In this document: one piece after another, positions 45,737 through 55,020 of the stretch | Position numbering within the stretch: position 1 is the first letter of the stretch | Layout: each line of letters opens with the position of its first letter | From: Streptomyces yatensis | GTDB lineage: Bacteria; Actinomycetota; Actinomycetes; Streptomycetales; Streptomycetaceae | Assembly (NCBI RefSeq): GCF_018069625.1 | Contig: NZ_CP072941.1 | Coordinates: 7,502,001-7,566,000 of the forward strand | Direction of reading: 5' to 3' | DNA: 64,000 nt | Notes under the pieces: generated by a model | Seen by the model: the letters and a program-made list of their open reading frames with translations, nothing else | Database searches by the model: none | What the model was told of the DNA's origin: nothing | Made by a program: the position numbers and the translations under genes

Positions 45737-47719
45737 GTGAGCGCCCCCCAGGATCCCCGCCGCCGCGGCGTACCGGGCCCGGCCGGTCCGCGCGGCGACC
45801 GCCGCCCGCGCCAGGACGCGGCGCGGCGCCCCGGTGAGCGCCAGGGAGGATCGTCCGGCCGTCCGGCCCAGCGTCCGCGCCCCGGTGGCGCCCAGCCGCT
45901 GCGGCTCGGCAGCCCGCGTCCCCGGCTGCGGCTGATCAGCCTCGGCCTCACCCTCGTCATGCTGGTCTTCGTCGTACGGCTGCTGCAGGTGCAGGCCGTA
46001 GACGCCAGCGCCTACGCGGCCAAGGCCAACGTCAACCGCTACATCCCGGTGAAGCTGTCCGCCGAGCGCGGCTCCATCACCGACCGCAACGGCGTCGACC
46101 TGGCGACCACGGTGGACGCCTACGACATCACCGCCGCCCCCGACCTGCTCACCCCCAAGACGGCGAAGACCCGTGACGCGCCGCGCCAGGCCGCCGCCCT
46201 CCTCGCGCCGATCCTCGGCAAGGAGGAGGCGGACCTGGAGAAGAAGCTCACCGACAACCCCACGTCGCAGTACGTGGTGCTCGCCCGGCAGCAGTCCCCG
46301 CAGGTCTGGAATCAGATCAAGGACCTGAAGAGCGCCCTGGACGACGCGGCGACCAAGGGCAAGGGCACCAACGTCCTGGCCGGGGTCAACCGCGAGGCGC
46401 ACAGCAAGCGCGTCTACCCGAACGGGGATCTCGCCGCCGGGATACTGGGATTCGTGGGCGCCGACGGCCGCGGCGCCGCCGGACTCGAGCAGCAGCTCAA
46501 CAAGAAGCTCGCGGGCAAGGACGGCAAGCGCGTCTACGCCCAGTCCGGCGGCCACCAGGTGCCCACCGGGGACCTCAAGGAGCAGCCCGCGGTCCCCGGC
46601 AGCGATTACGAGCTGACCATCGACCGGGACATCCAGTGGGCCGCCCAGAGCGCCATCGCCGAGCAGGTCCGCAAGTCCGGGGCCGACCGCGGCTACGTCA
46701 TCGTCCAGGACACCCGCACCGGACAGCTCCTGGCGATGGCCAACGCGCCCGGCTTCGACCCCGGCGACATCACCACGACGGACGCCGACGACCTCGGCAA
46801 CGCCGCGGTCTCCGACGCCTACGAGCCCGGCAGCGTCAGCAAGCTCATGTCCATGGCCGCCGTCCTCCAGGAGGGCGTGGCCCGCTGGGACACCCATGTG
46901 GTGGTCCCCAACCGGCTGCCGCGCGCCGACCGGGCCTTCGCCGACGACATCGACCACCCCACCTGGTACCTCACGCTCAACGGCGTGCTCGCCAAGTCCA
47001 GCAACATCGGCACGATCCTCGCCACCGAGCAGCTGGGGAAGACCAAGAAGCAGAGGAACCAGATCCTCTACTCCTACCTGCGGAAGTTCGGGATCGGCCG
47101 GCCCACCGGGCTCGGCTTCCCCGGCGAGACCCCGGGCATCCTGGCCCGGCCGCAGGACTGGAGCGCCTCGCAGCAGTACACCATCCCCTTCGGCCAGGGG
47201 CTGTCCCTCAACGCCGTCCAGGCGGCCTCCGTGTACTCCACCATCGCCAACGGCGGCGAGCGCATCGCGCCCACCCTCGTCCGCGGCACCAAGGGGCCCG
47301 GCGGCGACTACACGGCCGCGCCCGCCCCCGAGAAGACCCGTGTCGTCAGTAAGAAGACCGCGAAGACGCTCGCCGAGATGCTCGAGTCGGTCGTCGACGA
47401 CCAGCAGGGCACCGGCGCCAAGGCGAAGATCCCCGGCTATCTTGTCGCGGGCAAGACCGGCACCTCCAACCGGGTGGACCCCAAGACCGGCCGCTACCGC
47501 GGCTACACCGCGTCCTTCGCCGGCTTCGCCCCGGCCGACAAACCCCGGCTGACCGTCTACTGTGCCGTTCAGAACCCGACGAAGGGCAGCTACTTCGGCG
47601 GTCAGGTCTGCGGACCGGTCTACAAGAAGGTCATGGAGTTCGGCCTCAAGGCCCTGCAGGTCCCGCCCTCCGGGAAGCAGCCCAAACGGCTCCCCGTGAG
47701 CTACAACCCGGGCCAGTGA
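45737..47719 (+). CDS. ftsI: Septal peptidoglycan transpeptidase FtsI (PBP3)
   Basis: Class B penicillin-binding protein that cross-links septal peptidoglycan with FtsW. The 660 residues comprise a long basic cytosolic tail, a membrane helix at about 67-81, a dimerisation domain from about 88 (SAERGSITDRNG) and the transpeptidase domain. That domain carries S366-x-x-K369 (SVSK), S421-x-N423 (SSN) and K573-T-G (KTG). GTG 45737 follows GAGGGCGG; the upstream frame (GTG 45704) is also open. FtsI is dispensable for Streptomyces growth but needed for full septation. Confidence 0.94.
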   Translation: MSAPQDPRRRGVPGPAGPRGDRRPRQDAARRPGERQGGSSGRPAQRPRPGGAQPLRLGSPRPRLRLISLGLTLVMLVFVVRLLQVQAVDASAYAAKANVNRYIPVKLSAERGSITDRNGVDLATTVDAYDITAAPDLLTPKTAKTRDAPRQAAALLAPILGKEEADLEKKLTDNPTSQYVVLARQQSPQVWNQIKDLKSALDDAATKGKGTNVLAGVNREAHSKRVYPNGDLAAGILGFVGADGRGAAGLEQQLNKKLAGKDGKRVYAQSGGHQVPTGDLKEQPAVPGSDYELTIDRDIQWAAQSAIAEQVRKSGADRGYVIVQDTRTGQLLAMANAPGFDPGDITTTDADDLGNAAVSDAYEPGSVSKLMSMAAVLQEGVARWDTHVVVPNRLPRADRAFADDIDHPTWYLTLNGVLAKSSNIGTILATEQLGKTKKQRNQILYSYLRKFGIGRPTGLGFPGETPGILARPQDWSASQQYTIPFGQGLSLNAVQAASVYSTIANGGERIAPTLVRGTKGPGGDYTAAPAPEKTRVVSKKTAKTLAEMLESVVDDQQGTGAKAKIPGYLVAGKTGTSNRVDPKTGRYRGYTASFAGFAPADKPRLTVYCAVQNPTKGSYFGGQVCGPVYKKVMEFGLKALQVPPSGKQPKRLPVSYNPGQ

Positions 47720-47731
47720 GCGGACCCAGCA

Positions 47732-49492
47732 GTGACGACGATCACGCCGGACTCCGGGAACCACGGTCCGGTACGGCCCCGCTTCGCCGCCTCATTTCGC
47801 GGGGGAGCGGGTGTCCCGGGTACGCTCACCGCCGTGCCCCACGCTGATCAGTCCCAAACCCCTCAGAAGGACGTTTCTGTGGAATACCCGGGAGCGCCCC
47901 GCCCTCTCCAGGTCCGCCCGATCCCGCTGGCGGAGCTGGCGGATCAGCTGGGCGTCGATGCCCCCGAAGCCCCGGAGGGGGCCGCGGTCACCGGGATCAC
48001 CCATGACTCGCGAGCCGTACGCCCCGGCGATGTGTACGCCGCGCTGGCCGGCGCCCGCCTCCACGGCGCGGACTTCGCCGCCCAGGCCGCCGACCTCGGC
48101 GCGGTCGCGGTGCTGACCGACCCGGCAGGCGCCGAGCGCGCCGCCGCCACCGGACTGCCGGTCCTGGCGGTGGACGACCCGCGCGGCCGGATGGGCGCGC
48201 TGGCCGCCACGATCTACGGCGAGCCGGGTGCGGACCTGCTGCAGATCGGCATCACCGGCACCTCCGGCAAGACCACGACCGCGTATCTCATCGAGGGCGG
48301 CCTCAAGGCCGCCGCGAAGCACGACGGCGGCCTTACCGGTCTCATCGGCACCGTGGAGACGCGGATCGGCGACGAGCGCATCAAGTCCGAGCGCACCACC
48401 CCCGAGGCCACCGATCTGCAGGCCCTGTTCGCGGTGATGCGCGAGCGCGACGTCCGCTCGGTCGTCATGGAGGTCTCCAGCCACGCCCTGGTCCTCGGCC
48501 GTGTCGACGGCTGCGTCTTCGACGTCGCGGTCTTCAACAACCTCAGCCCGGAGCACATGGAGTTCCACTCCGGCATGGAGGACTACTTCCAGGCCAAGGC
48601 CCAGCTGTTCACCAAGGCCCGCAGCCGCGCCGGAGTGATCAACTACGACGACGAGTACGGCCGGCGGCTGATCGAGCAGTCCGAGGTACCCGTCACCACC
48701 TTCTCCGCCGAGGGCCACCCCGACGCCCACTGGCGCGCCGCGGACGTCGAGGTCGGCCCGCTCGGCTCGACCTTCACCGCCGTCGGCCCGAACGGTGAGT
48801 CCGTACGGGCCGCAGCCCCCCTCCCGGGCCCCTTCAACGTGGCCAACGCACTCGCCGCCGTCGTCGCCCTCGCCGTCGCCGGGATCGACCCGCAGACGGC
48901 CGCCGACGGCATCGCCGCCGTCCCCGGCGTACCGGGCCGGCTGGAGCGGGTCGACGTGGGCCAGCCCTACCTCGCGGTCGTCGACTACGCCCACAAGACC
49001 GACGCCGTGGAGTCGGTGCTGCGTGCCCTCCGCAAGGTGACCGACGGCAAACTGCACGCCGTCCTCGGCTGCGGCGGGGACCGCGACCGGCTCAAGCGCG
49101 GCCCCATGGGCGCCGCGGTGGCCCGGTACTCCGACACGGCCGTCCTCACCTCCGACAACCCGCGCTCCGAGGACCCGCTCGCGATCCTCGCCGCCATGCT
49201 CGCGGGCGCCGCCGAGGTGCCCGCTCACGAGCGCGGTGATGTGCTGGTCGAGGAGGACCGGGCCAACGCCATCGCGGCCGCAGTCGCCCGCGCGGAGCCG
49301 GGTGACACCGTCATCGTGGCCGGCAAGGGCCACGAACTGGGCCAGGACATCGCCGGCGTGATCCGTGCCTTCGACGACCGCCAGGTACTCCGCGAAGCCA
49401 TCGAGCTCAGTGAGCGAGCCCACAGGCGCGATGCCACGCGCCCCGAGGCAAGCCCACAGCACCGGGACAATCACCAAGACGACCAGGGATGA
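47732..49492 (+). CDS. murE: UDP-MurNAc-tripeptide ligase MurE
   Basis: Adds diaminopimelate to UDP-MurNAc-L-Ala-D-Glu; Streptomyces walls use LL-DAP. The 586-residue protein has the Mur ligase ATP site GITGTSGKTTTAYL, VMEVSSHALVLGRV, FNNLSPEHMEFH, VDYAHKTDAVE, and the DAP-binding SDNPRSEDP. It is longer than the usual 490-535 residues because of a variable N-terminal segment of about 50 residues and a polar tail. GTG 47732 is 12 bp after ftsI; GTG 47834 would give a shorter protein. Confidence 0.94.
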   Translation: MTTITPDSGNHGPVRPRFAASFRGGAGVPGTLTAVPHADQSQTPQKDVSVEYPGAPRPLQVRPIPLAELADQLGVDAPEAPEGAAVTGITHDSRAVRPGDVYAALAGARLHGADFAAQAADLGAVAVLTDPAGAERAAATGLPVLAVDDPRGRMGALAATIYGEPGADLLQIGITGTSGKTTTAYLIEGGLKAAAKHDGGLTGLIGTVETRIGDERIKSERTTPEATDLQALFAVMRERDVRSVVMEVSSHALVLGRVDGCVFDVAVFNNLSPEHMEFHSGMEDYFQAKAQLFTKARSRAGVINYDDEYGRRLIEQSEVPVTTFSAEGHPDAHWRAADVEVGPLGSTFTAVGPNGESVRAAAPLPGPFNVANALAAVVALAVAGIDPQTAADGIAAVPGVPGRLERVDVGQPYLAVVDYAHKTDAVESVLRALRKVTDGKLHAVLGCGGDRDRLKRGPMGAAVARYSDTAVLTSDNPRSEDPLAILAAMLAGAAEVPAHERGDVLVEEDRANAIAAAVARAEPGDTVIVAGKGHELGQDIAGVIRAFDDRQVLREAIELSERAHRRDATRPEASPQHRDNHQDDQG

Positions 49493-49554
49493 CAGACCGC
49501 CATGCGCGCACCAGCCCCACCAAGGCAGCTCTCCCGCACGGCCGGAGGTGATCA

Positions 49555-50994
49555 GTGATCGCACTGTCCCTCACCGAGATCGCCGGCCTAGTCGGTGGAC
49601 AGCCGCACGACATACCGGACCCGGACCTGAAGGTCACGGGCCCTGTGGTGATCGACTCCCGTGAGGTGCGGCCCGGCAGCCTCTTCGCCGCGCTCCCCGG
49701 GGAGCGCGTGGACGGCCACGACTTCGCCCGAGGGGCGATCGAGGCCGGGGCCACGGCGGTCCTGGCCGCCCGCCCCGTCGGCACCGCGGACGCGCCCGTA
49801 CCGGCGATCGTCGTACCCGATGTCATCGCCGCCATGGGAACGCTCGCGCGCGCCGTCGTCGAGCGCCTGGACGCCACCGTGGTCGCGCTCACCGGCTCCG
49901 CGGGCAAGACCAGCACCAAGGACCTCATCGCGCAGCTGCTCCAGCGCCGCGGCCCCACCGTATGGACGCCGGGCTCACTCAACAACGAGATCGGCCTGCC
50001 GCTCACCGCGATGAGCGCCGACGAGGCCACCCTGCACCTGGTGCTGGAGATGGGTGCCCGCGGTAAGGGCCACATCCGGTACCTGACGGACCTCACCCCG
50101 CCCCGTATCGGACTCGTGCTCAACGTCGGCACCGCCCATATCGGAGAGTTCGGCGGCCGGGAGCAGATCGCCGAGGCCAAGGGCGAGCTCGTGGAGGCCC
50201 TGCCCCCCGCCGACGAGGGCGGGGTGGCGGTGCTCAACGCCGACGACCCCTTCGTGCGCGCCATGGCGTCGCGCACCAAGGCCCGTACCGTCCTGTTCGG
50301 CGAGGCCGAGGACGCCGATGTGCGTGCCGGGAATGTCCGGCTCGCCGACGGCGGCCGCCCCGCCTTCACGCTTCACACCCCTACCGGGTGCAGCGAAGTG
50401 ACCATGCGCCTGTACGGTGAGCACCACGTGTCGAACGCGCTCGCCGCGGCCGCCGTCGCCCATGAGTTGGGCATGTCCGTCGACGAGATCGCCGTGGCGC
50501 TCTCCGAGGCGGGGCAGCTCTCCCGCTGGCGGATGGAGGTCACCGAGCGCTCGGACGGCGTGACGGTCGTCAACGACGCCTACAACGCGAACCCCGAGTC
50601 CATGCGAGCAGCGCTGCGCGCGCTGGTCGCCATGGGCGCTGCCACACCGGGGCGTCGCACGTGGGCGGTGCTCGGCCCGATGGCCGAGCTGGGCGAGGAG
50701 TCACTGGCCGAGCACGACGCGGTCGGGCGGCTGGCCGTCCGGCTCAACGTCAGCAAGCTCGTGGCGGTCGGCGGCCAGGAGGCCGCCTGGCTGGACATGG
50801 GCGCCAAGAACGAGGGTTCGTGGGGTGAGGAGTCGGTGCACGTGTCCGACGTGCGGGCAGCGGTCGATCTGCTGCGCAGCGAGCTGCGACCGGGGGACGT
50901 CGTGTTGGTGAAGGCATCCAGGTCGGTCGGCCTGGAGCGGCTTGCGCAGGCATTGCTCGACGGTGAGGGTGAGGTCTCCGGCCGATGGGCATGA
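49555..50994 (+). CDS. murF: UDP-MurNAc-tripeptide-D-Ala-D-Ala ligase MurF
   Basis: Attaches D-Ala-D-Ala to UDP-MurNAc-tripeptide, completing the cytosolic precursor. The 479 residues include the ATP-binding LTGSAGKTSTKDL, a VLEMGARGKGHI motif, LNVGTAHIGEFGG, a NALAAAAVAHELG helix and VVNDAYNANPESM in the C-terminal domain. GTG 49555 has GGAGG 7 bases upstream. The gene overlaps mraY by 10 bp. Confidence 0.95.
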   Translation: MIALSLTEIAGLVGGQPHDIPDPDLKVTGPVVIDSREVRPGSLFAALPGERVDGHDFARGAIEAGATAVLAARPVGTADAPVPAIVVPDVIAAMGTLARAVVERLDATVVALTGSAGKTSTKDLIAQLLQRRGPTVWTPGSLNNEIGLPLTAMSADEATLHLVLEMGARGKGHIRYLTDLTPPRIGLVLNVGTAHIGEFGGREQIAEAKGELVEALPPADEGGVAVLNADDPFVRAMASRTKARTVLFGEAEDADVRAGNVRLADGGRPAFTLHTPTGCSEVTMRLYGEHHVSNALAAAAVAHELGMSVDEIAVALSEAGQLSRWRMEVTERSDGVTVVNDAYNANPESMRAALRALVAMGAATPGRRTWAVLGPMAELGEESLAEHDAVGRLAVRLNVSKLVAVGGQEAAWLDMGAKNEGSWGEESVHVSDVRAAVDLLRSELRPGDVVLVKASRSVGLERLAQALLDGEGEVSGRWA

Positions 50995-52058
50995 GGCAGA
51001 TCCTCTTCTCGGGAGCCATCGGGCTCTTTCTGACCCTGATCGGCACACCGCTGCTGATCAAGCTGCTGGCCCGCAAGGGCTATGGCCAGTACATCCGGGA
51101 CGATGGTCCGCGGACGCACGGCAGCAAGAAGGGCACGCCCACCATGGGCGGTATCTCCTTCATCCTGGCCACACTGATCGCCTACGCCCTGACGAAGGTG
51201 ATCACGGGCAGCCAGCCGACCTTCTCGGGCGTGCTGGTGCTCTTCCTGTTCGCCGGTATGGGCCTGGTCGGCTTCCTCGACGACTACATCAAGATCGTCA
51301 AGCAGCGCAGCCTGGGCCTGCGGGCCAAGGCCAAGATGGCCGGTCAGCTGATCGTCGGTATCGCCTTCGCGATCCTCGCGCTGAACTTCGCCGACGCGCG
51401 CCAGCAGACCCCCGCCTCCGACCGGCTCTCCTTCGTCCAGGACTTCGGCTGGTCCTTCGGCCCGGTGATCTTCGCGATCTGGGCGCTGTTCATGATCCTG
51501 GCGATGTCGAACGGCGTGAACCTCACCGACGGTCTCGACGGTCTGGCCACCGGCGCCTCCGTGATGGTCTTCGGCGCCTACACCTTCATCGGCGTCTGGC
51601 AGTACCAGGAGTCCTGCGCCAACGCGGAGACGCTCACCAACCCGGCGTCCTGTTTCGAGGTCCGTGATCCGCTCGATCTGGCCGTCGTCGCCTCCGCCCT
51701 GATGGGCGCGTGCTTCGGCTTCCTGTGGTGGAACACCTCACCCGCCAAGATCTTCATGGGCGACACCGGTTCGCTCGCGCTCGGCGGCGCGCTCGCGGGC
51801 CTGGCCATCTGCTCCCGTACGGAGCTGCTGCTGGCCCTCCTCGGCGGCCTGTTCGTGCTGATCACCATGTCCGTGGTCATCCAGGTCGGCTCGTTCCGGA
51901 CGACCGGGCGACGGGTCTTCCGGATGGCGCCACTCCAGCACCACTTCGAACTCAAGGGGTGGAGCGAGGTCCTTGTGGTGGTCCGGTTCTGGATCATCCA
52001 GGGCATGTGCGTGATCGTCGGCCTCGGCCTCTTCTACGCGGGGTGGCGAGCCTCGTGA
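50985..52058 (+). CDS. mraY: Phospho-MurNAc-pentapeptide translocase MraY
   Basis: Integral membrane enzyme that transfers phospho-MurNAc-pentapeptide to undecaprenyl phosphate, forming lipid I. The 357 residues have about ten membrane helices and the family motifs GPRTHGSKKGTPTMGG, FLDDYIK, LTDGLDGLATG, FMGDTGSLALGG and the HHFELKGW histidines. ATG 50985 overlaps murF; ATG 50991, giving an exact ATGA overlap and start MRQILF, is equally plausible. The stop overlaps murD by 4 bp (GTGA). Confidence 0.95.
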   Translation: MGMRQILFSGAIGLFLTLIGTPLLIKLLARKGYGQYIRDDGPRTHGSKKGTPTMGGISFILATLIAYALTKVITGSQPTFSGVLVLFLFAGMGLVGFLDDYIKIVKQRSLGLRAKAKMAGQLIVGIAFAILALNFADARQQTPASDRLSFVQDFGWSFGPVIFAIWALFMILAMSNGVNLTDGLDGLATGASVMVFGAYTFIGVWQYQESCANAETLTNPASCFEVRDPLDLAVVASALMGACFGFLWWNTSPAKIFMGDTGSLALGGALAGLAICSRTELLLALLGGLFVLITMSVVIQVGSFRTTGRRVFRMAPLQHHFELKGWSEVLVVVRFWIIQGMCVIVGLGLFYAGWRAS

Positions 52059-53506
52059 CCTCCGACGCCGGCGCCCTCGACGTGTCCGACCTCGCCGGAC
52101 GGCAGGTCACCGTCGCCGGACTCGGCGTCTCCGGGGTCCCCGCGGCGCGTGCGCTGCGGGGCCTCGGGGCCTCGGTGACCGTGGTCAACGGCGGCGACGG
52201 CGAAGCGCAGCGCGCCCAGGCGGCCGAACTGGAGCCGCTGGGGATCACGGTCCGCCTCGGCGACGGCGAGACGTTGCCGAAGGGCACCGAGCTGATCGTG
52301 ACCACCCCCGGGTGGAAGCCCACCAGCCCGCTCTTCCTGGCCGCCGCCGAGGCGAACGTGCCCATCTGGGGCGATGTGGAGCTGGCGTGGCGGCTGCGCG
52401 GGGAGGACGCCCCGCCGTGGCTCGCGGTGACCGGCACCAACGGCAAGACGACCACCGTAAGGATGCTGGCCGCCATCCTGGAGGCGGCCGGGCTGCGCAC
52501 CGCCGCGGTCGGCAACATCGGCGTCTCGCTCCTGGACATCGTGCTGGGCGACGAGCCGTACGACGTGCTGGCCGTCGAGCTCTCCAGCTACCAGCTGCAC
52601 TGGGCGCCCTCGCTGCGCGTCCACTCCGGGGCGGTGCTCAACCTCGCCCCGGACCACCTCGACTGGCACGGCTCCATGGCGGCCTACGCGGCCGACAAGG
52701 GCCGGATCTACGAGGGCAACCAGGTGGCCTGCGTCTACAACGTGGCCGACCCCGCCACCGAGGACCTGGTGCGCGCGGCCGACGTCGAGGAGGGCTGCCG
52801 GGCGATCGGCTTCACCCTCGGCACCCCCGGCCCCTCCCAGCTCGGCGTCGTGGAGAACATCCTCGTCGACCGGGCCTTCGTGGCGGACCGGCAGAAGCAG
52901 GCGCAGGAGCTCGCCGAGGTCTCCGATGTGAACCCGCCGGCCCCGCACAACATCGCCAACGCCCTCGCGGCGGCGGCCCTGGCCCGCTCCTTCGGCGTCC
53001 CGCCGAAGGCCGTACGGGACGGCCTGCGCGCCTTCCGGCCGGATCCGCACCGGGTGGAGCATGTGGCCGACGTCGACGGCGTGGCCTATATCGACGACTC
53101 CAAGGCGACCAACACCCATGCCGCGGAGGCGTCGTTGGGCGCCTACGAGCACATCGTGTGGATCGCGGGCGGCCTCGCCAAGGGGGCCACCTTCGACGAG
53201 CTCGTCCTCACGGCGGCCGAGCGGCTGCGCGGCGTCGTGCTGATCGGCGCCGACCGCGCACTGATCCGCGAAGCGCTCGCGCGACACGCAGCAGATGTCC
53301 CGGTCGTGGACCTCGACCGGACCGACACTGGGGCGATGGCGGCGGCTGTGCGCGAAGCGGCGCGGCTCGCCCGGCCGGGCGATACGGTCCTGATGGCCCC
53401 GGCCTGTGCCTCGATGGACATGTTCATCAACTACAACAAGCGGGGCGACGCCTTCGCCGCGGCGGTTCGGGACCTGGCCTCCGGCCGGGTGCCGGACGAT
53501 CAGTAG
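52055..53506 (+). CDS. murD: UDP-MurNAc-L-Ala-D-Glu ligase MurD
   Basis: Adds D-glutamate to UDP-MurNAc-L-Ala. The 483-residue protein contains the N-terminal Rossmann segment VTVAGLGVSGVPAARAL, ATP site VTGTNGKTTTVRML, VELSSYQL, LNLAPDHLDWH, FRPDPHRVEHV and the C-terminal SKATNTHAAEASL. GTG 52055 overlaps the mraY stop (GTGA), so translation is coupled; GTG 52043 is an alternative. No unusual residues. Confidence 0.95.
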   Translation: MTSDAGALDVSDLAGRQVTVAGLGVSGVPAARALRGLGASVTVVNGGDGEAQRAQAAELEPLGITVRLGDGETLPKGTELIVTTPGWKPTSPLFLAAAEANVPIWGDVELAWRLRGEDAPPWLAVTGTNGKTTTVRMLAAILEAAGLRTAAVGNIGVSLLDIVLGDEPYDVLAVELSSYQLHWAPSLRVHSGAVLNLAPDHLDWHGSMAAYAADKGRIYEGNQVACVYNVADPATEDLVRAADVEEGCRAIGFTLGTPGPSQLGVVENILVDRAFVADRQKQAQELAEVSDVNPPAPHNIANALAAAALARSFGVPPKAVRDGLRAFRPDPHRVEHVADVDGVAYIDDSKATNTHAAEASLGAYEHIVWIAGGLAKGATFDELVLTAAERLRGVVLIGADRALIREALARHAADVPVVDLDRTDTGAMAAAVREAARLARPGDTVLMAPACASMDMFINYNKRGDAFAAAVRDLASGRVPDDQ

Positions 53507-53562
53507 CCCGCCGGTCCCCCGGCGAGGACCGCCCGCGCGGGGAAACCGGAGGGGATAAGACC

Positions 53563-55014
53563 ATGACGCCTGACCAGCCCGCCGCCCCGCGCTCCCGGCC
53601 GGCCCGCCCCGGCACCGGCCGCCCCGCGCCGCGCCCGGGCGGCACCCCCCGGCTGCGGGAGGCCGTACCGGCGAAGGGCCGGGCGGCGTCCCCGGCCCGT
53701 CCGCGTGGCACAGCGGGCGCCTCCCGCCCTCCGCGCCGCCCGTCGGGGGGAAATGCCCTGGACGCGCTGCGCGGGCTGCAGCAGCGCCTCCGGAGGGCCT
53801 GGGACCGTCCGCTGACCGCGTACTACCTGCTGCTCGGCGGCTCGCTGCTGATCCTGGTGCTCGGTCTGGTCATGGTCTACTCCGCCTCCCAGATCAAGGC
53901 GCTGCAGTCCGGGCTCTCACCGTCGTACTTCTTCCGCAAACAGCTTTTCGCCGCCGCGCTCGGCGGCGCGCTGATGCTGCTCGCCGTGCGGATGCCCATC
54001 AAACTGCACCGCGCCTTCGCCTATCCGCTGCTCGCGGTCTCGGTCTTCCTGATGTGTCTGGTGCAGGTCCCGGGCATGGGCATCGCGGTCAACGGCAACC
54101 AGAACTGGATCTCCTTCGGCGGCCCGTTCCTCCTCCAGCCCAGTGAGTTCGGCAAGCTGGCGCTCGTCCTGTGGGGCGCCGATCTTCTCGCCCGCAAACA
54201 GGACAAGCGGCTGCTGGCCCAGTGGAAACACCTGCTGGTCCCGCTGGTGCCCGCCACCGGCATGCTGCTCGGCCTGATCATGCTGGGCGGGGACATGGGC
54301 ACCGCGATCATCCTCACGGCGATCCTTTTCGGCCTGCTTTGGCTGGCCGGCGCCCCCACCCGGCTCTTCGTGGGCGTCCTCGCCTTCGCCGGGGCCATCG
54401 GCATGCTGCTGATCAAGACCAGCGCCAACCGGATGTCCCGGCTCGCCTGTATCGGCGCCACCGAGCCCGGTGCCCACGATCAGTGCTGGCAGGCCGTCCA
54501 CGGGATCTACGCGCTCGCCAACGGCGGCTGGTTCGGATCCGGACTCGGGGCAAGCATGGAGAAATGGGGTGAACTACCCGAACCGCATACCGACTTCATC
54601 TTCGCCATTACCGGGGAGGAACTCGGCCTGGCGGGGACGCTGTCGGTTCTCGTTCTCTTCGCGGCTCTAGGCTATGCGGGTATCCGCGTGGCCGGACGCA
54701 CGGAGGACCCCTTCGTGAGGTACGCCGCGGGAGGTGTGACCACCTGGATCACGGCCCAGGCCGTGGTCAATATCGGTGCGGTGCTCGGTCTGCTGCCGAT
54801 CGCCGGTGTTCCGCTCCCGCTGTTCTCCTACGGAGGGTCCGCCCTGCTGCCGACCATGTTCGCCGTCGGCCTGCTGATCGCCTTCGCACGGGCTGAGCCC
54901 GGTGCGCGAGCGGCGCTGGCCATGCGGCAGCCTGCTTTGCGGAAGAAGCTGGCTCGGGTGAGACGGAAGACGATGCGACGGCCCGTCAAGAGGCGGCCGT
55001 CCGGAGAGCGGTGA
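53563..55014 (+). CDS. ftsW: Septal lipid II polymerase FtsW (SEDS)
   Basis: SEDS glycosyltransferase that polymerises lipid II at the division site with FtsI. The 483 residues have a disordered basic/Pro-rich cytosolic tail (1-80) and about ten membrane helices. FtsW motifs are GNQNWISFGG, LQPSEFGKLALVLW, GGDMGTA, a TDFIFAITGEELGLAG loop and PLFSYGGSALL. A very basic tail (KKLARVRRKTMRRPVKRR) closes it. ATG 53563 follows GGAGGGGA. RodA belongs to the same family, but the dcw position and neighbours mark this as FtsW. Confidence 0.94.
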   Translation: MTPDQPAAPRSRPARPGTGRPAPRPGGTPRLREAVPAKGRAASPARPRGTAGASRPPRRPSGGNALDALRGLQQRLRRAWDRPLTAYYLLLGGSLLILVLGLVMVYSASQIKALQSGLSPSYFFRKQLFAAALGGALMLLAVRMPIKLHRAFAYPLLAVSVFLMCLVQVPGMGIAVNGNQNWISFGGPFLLQPSEFGKLALVLWGADLLARKQDKRLLAQWKHLLVPLVPATGMLLGLIMLGGDMGTAIILTAILFGLLWLAGAPTRLFVGVLAFAGAIGMLLIKTSANRMSRLACIGATEPGAHDQCWQAVHGIYALANGGWFGSGLGASMEKWGELPEPHTDFIFAITGEELGLAGTLSVLVLFAALGYAGIRVAGRTEDPFVRYAAGGVTTWITAQAVVNIGAVLGLLPIAGVPLPLFSYGGSALLPTMFAVGLLIAFARAEPGARAALAMRQPALRKKLARVRRKTMRRPVKRRPSGER

Positions 55015-55020
55015 ATTTCG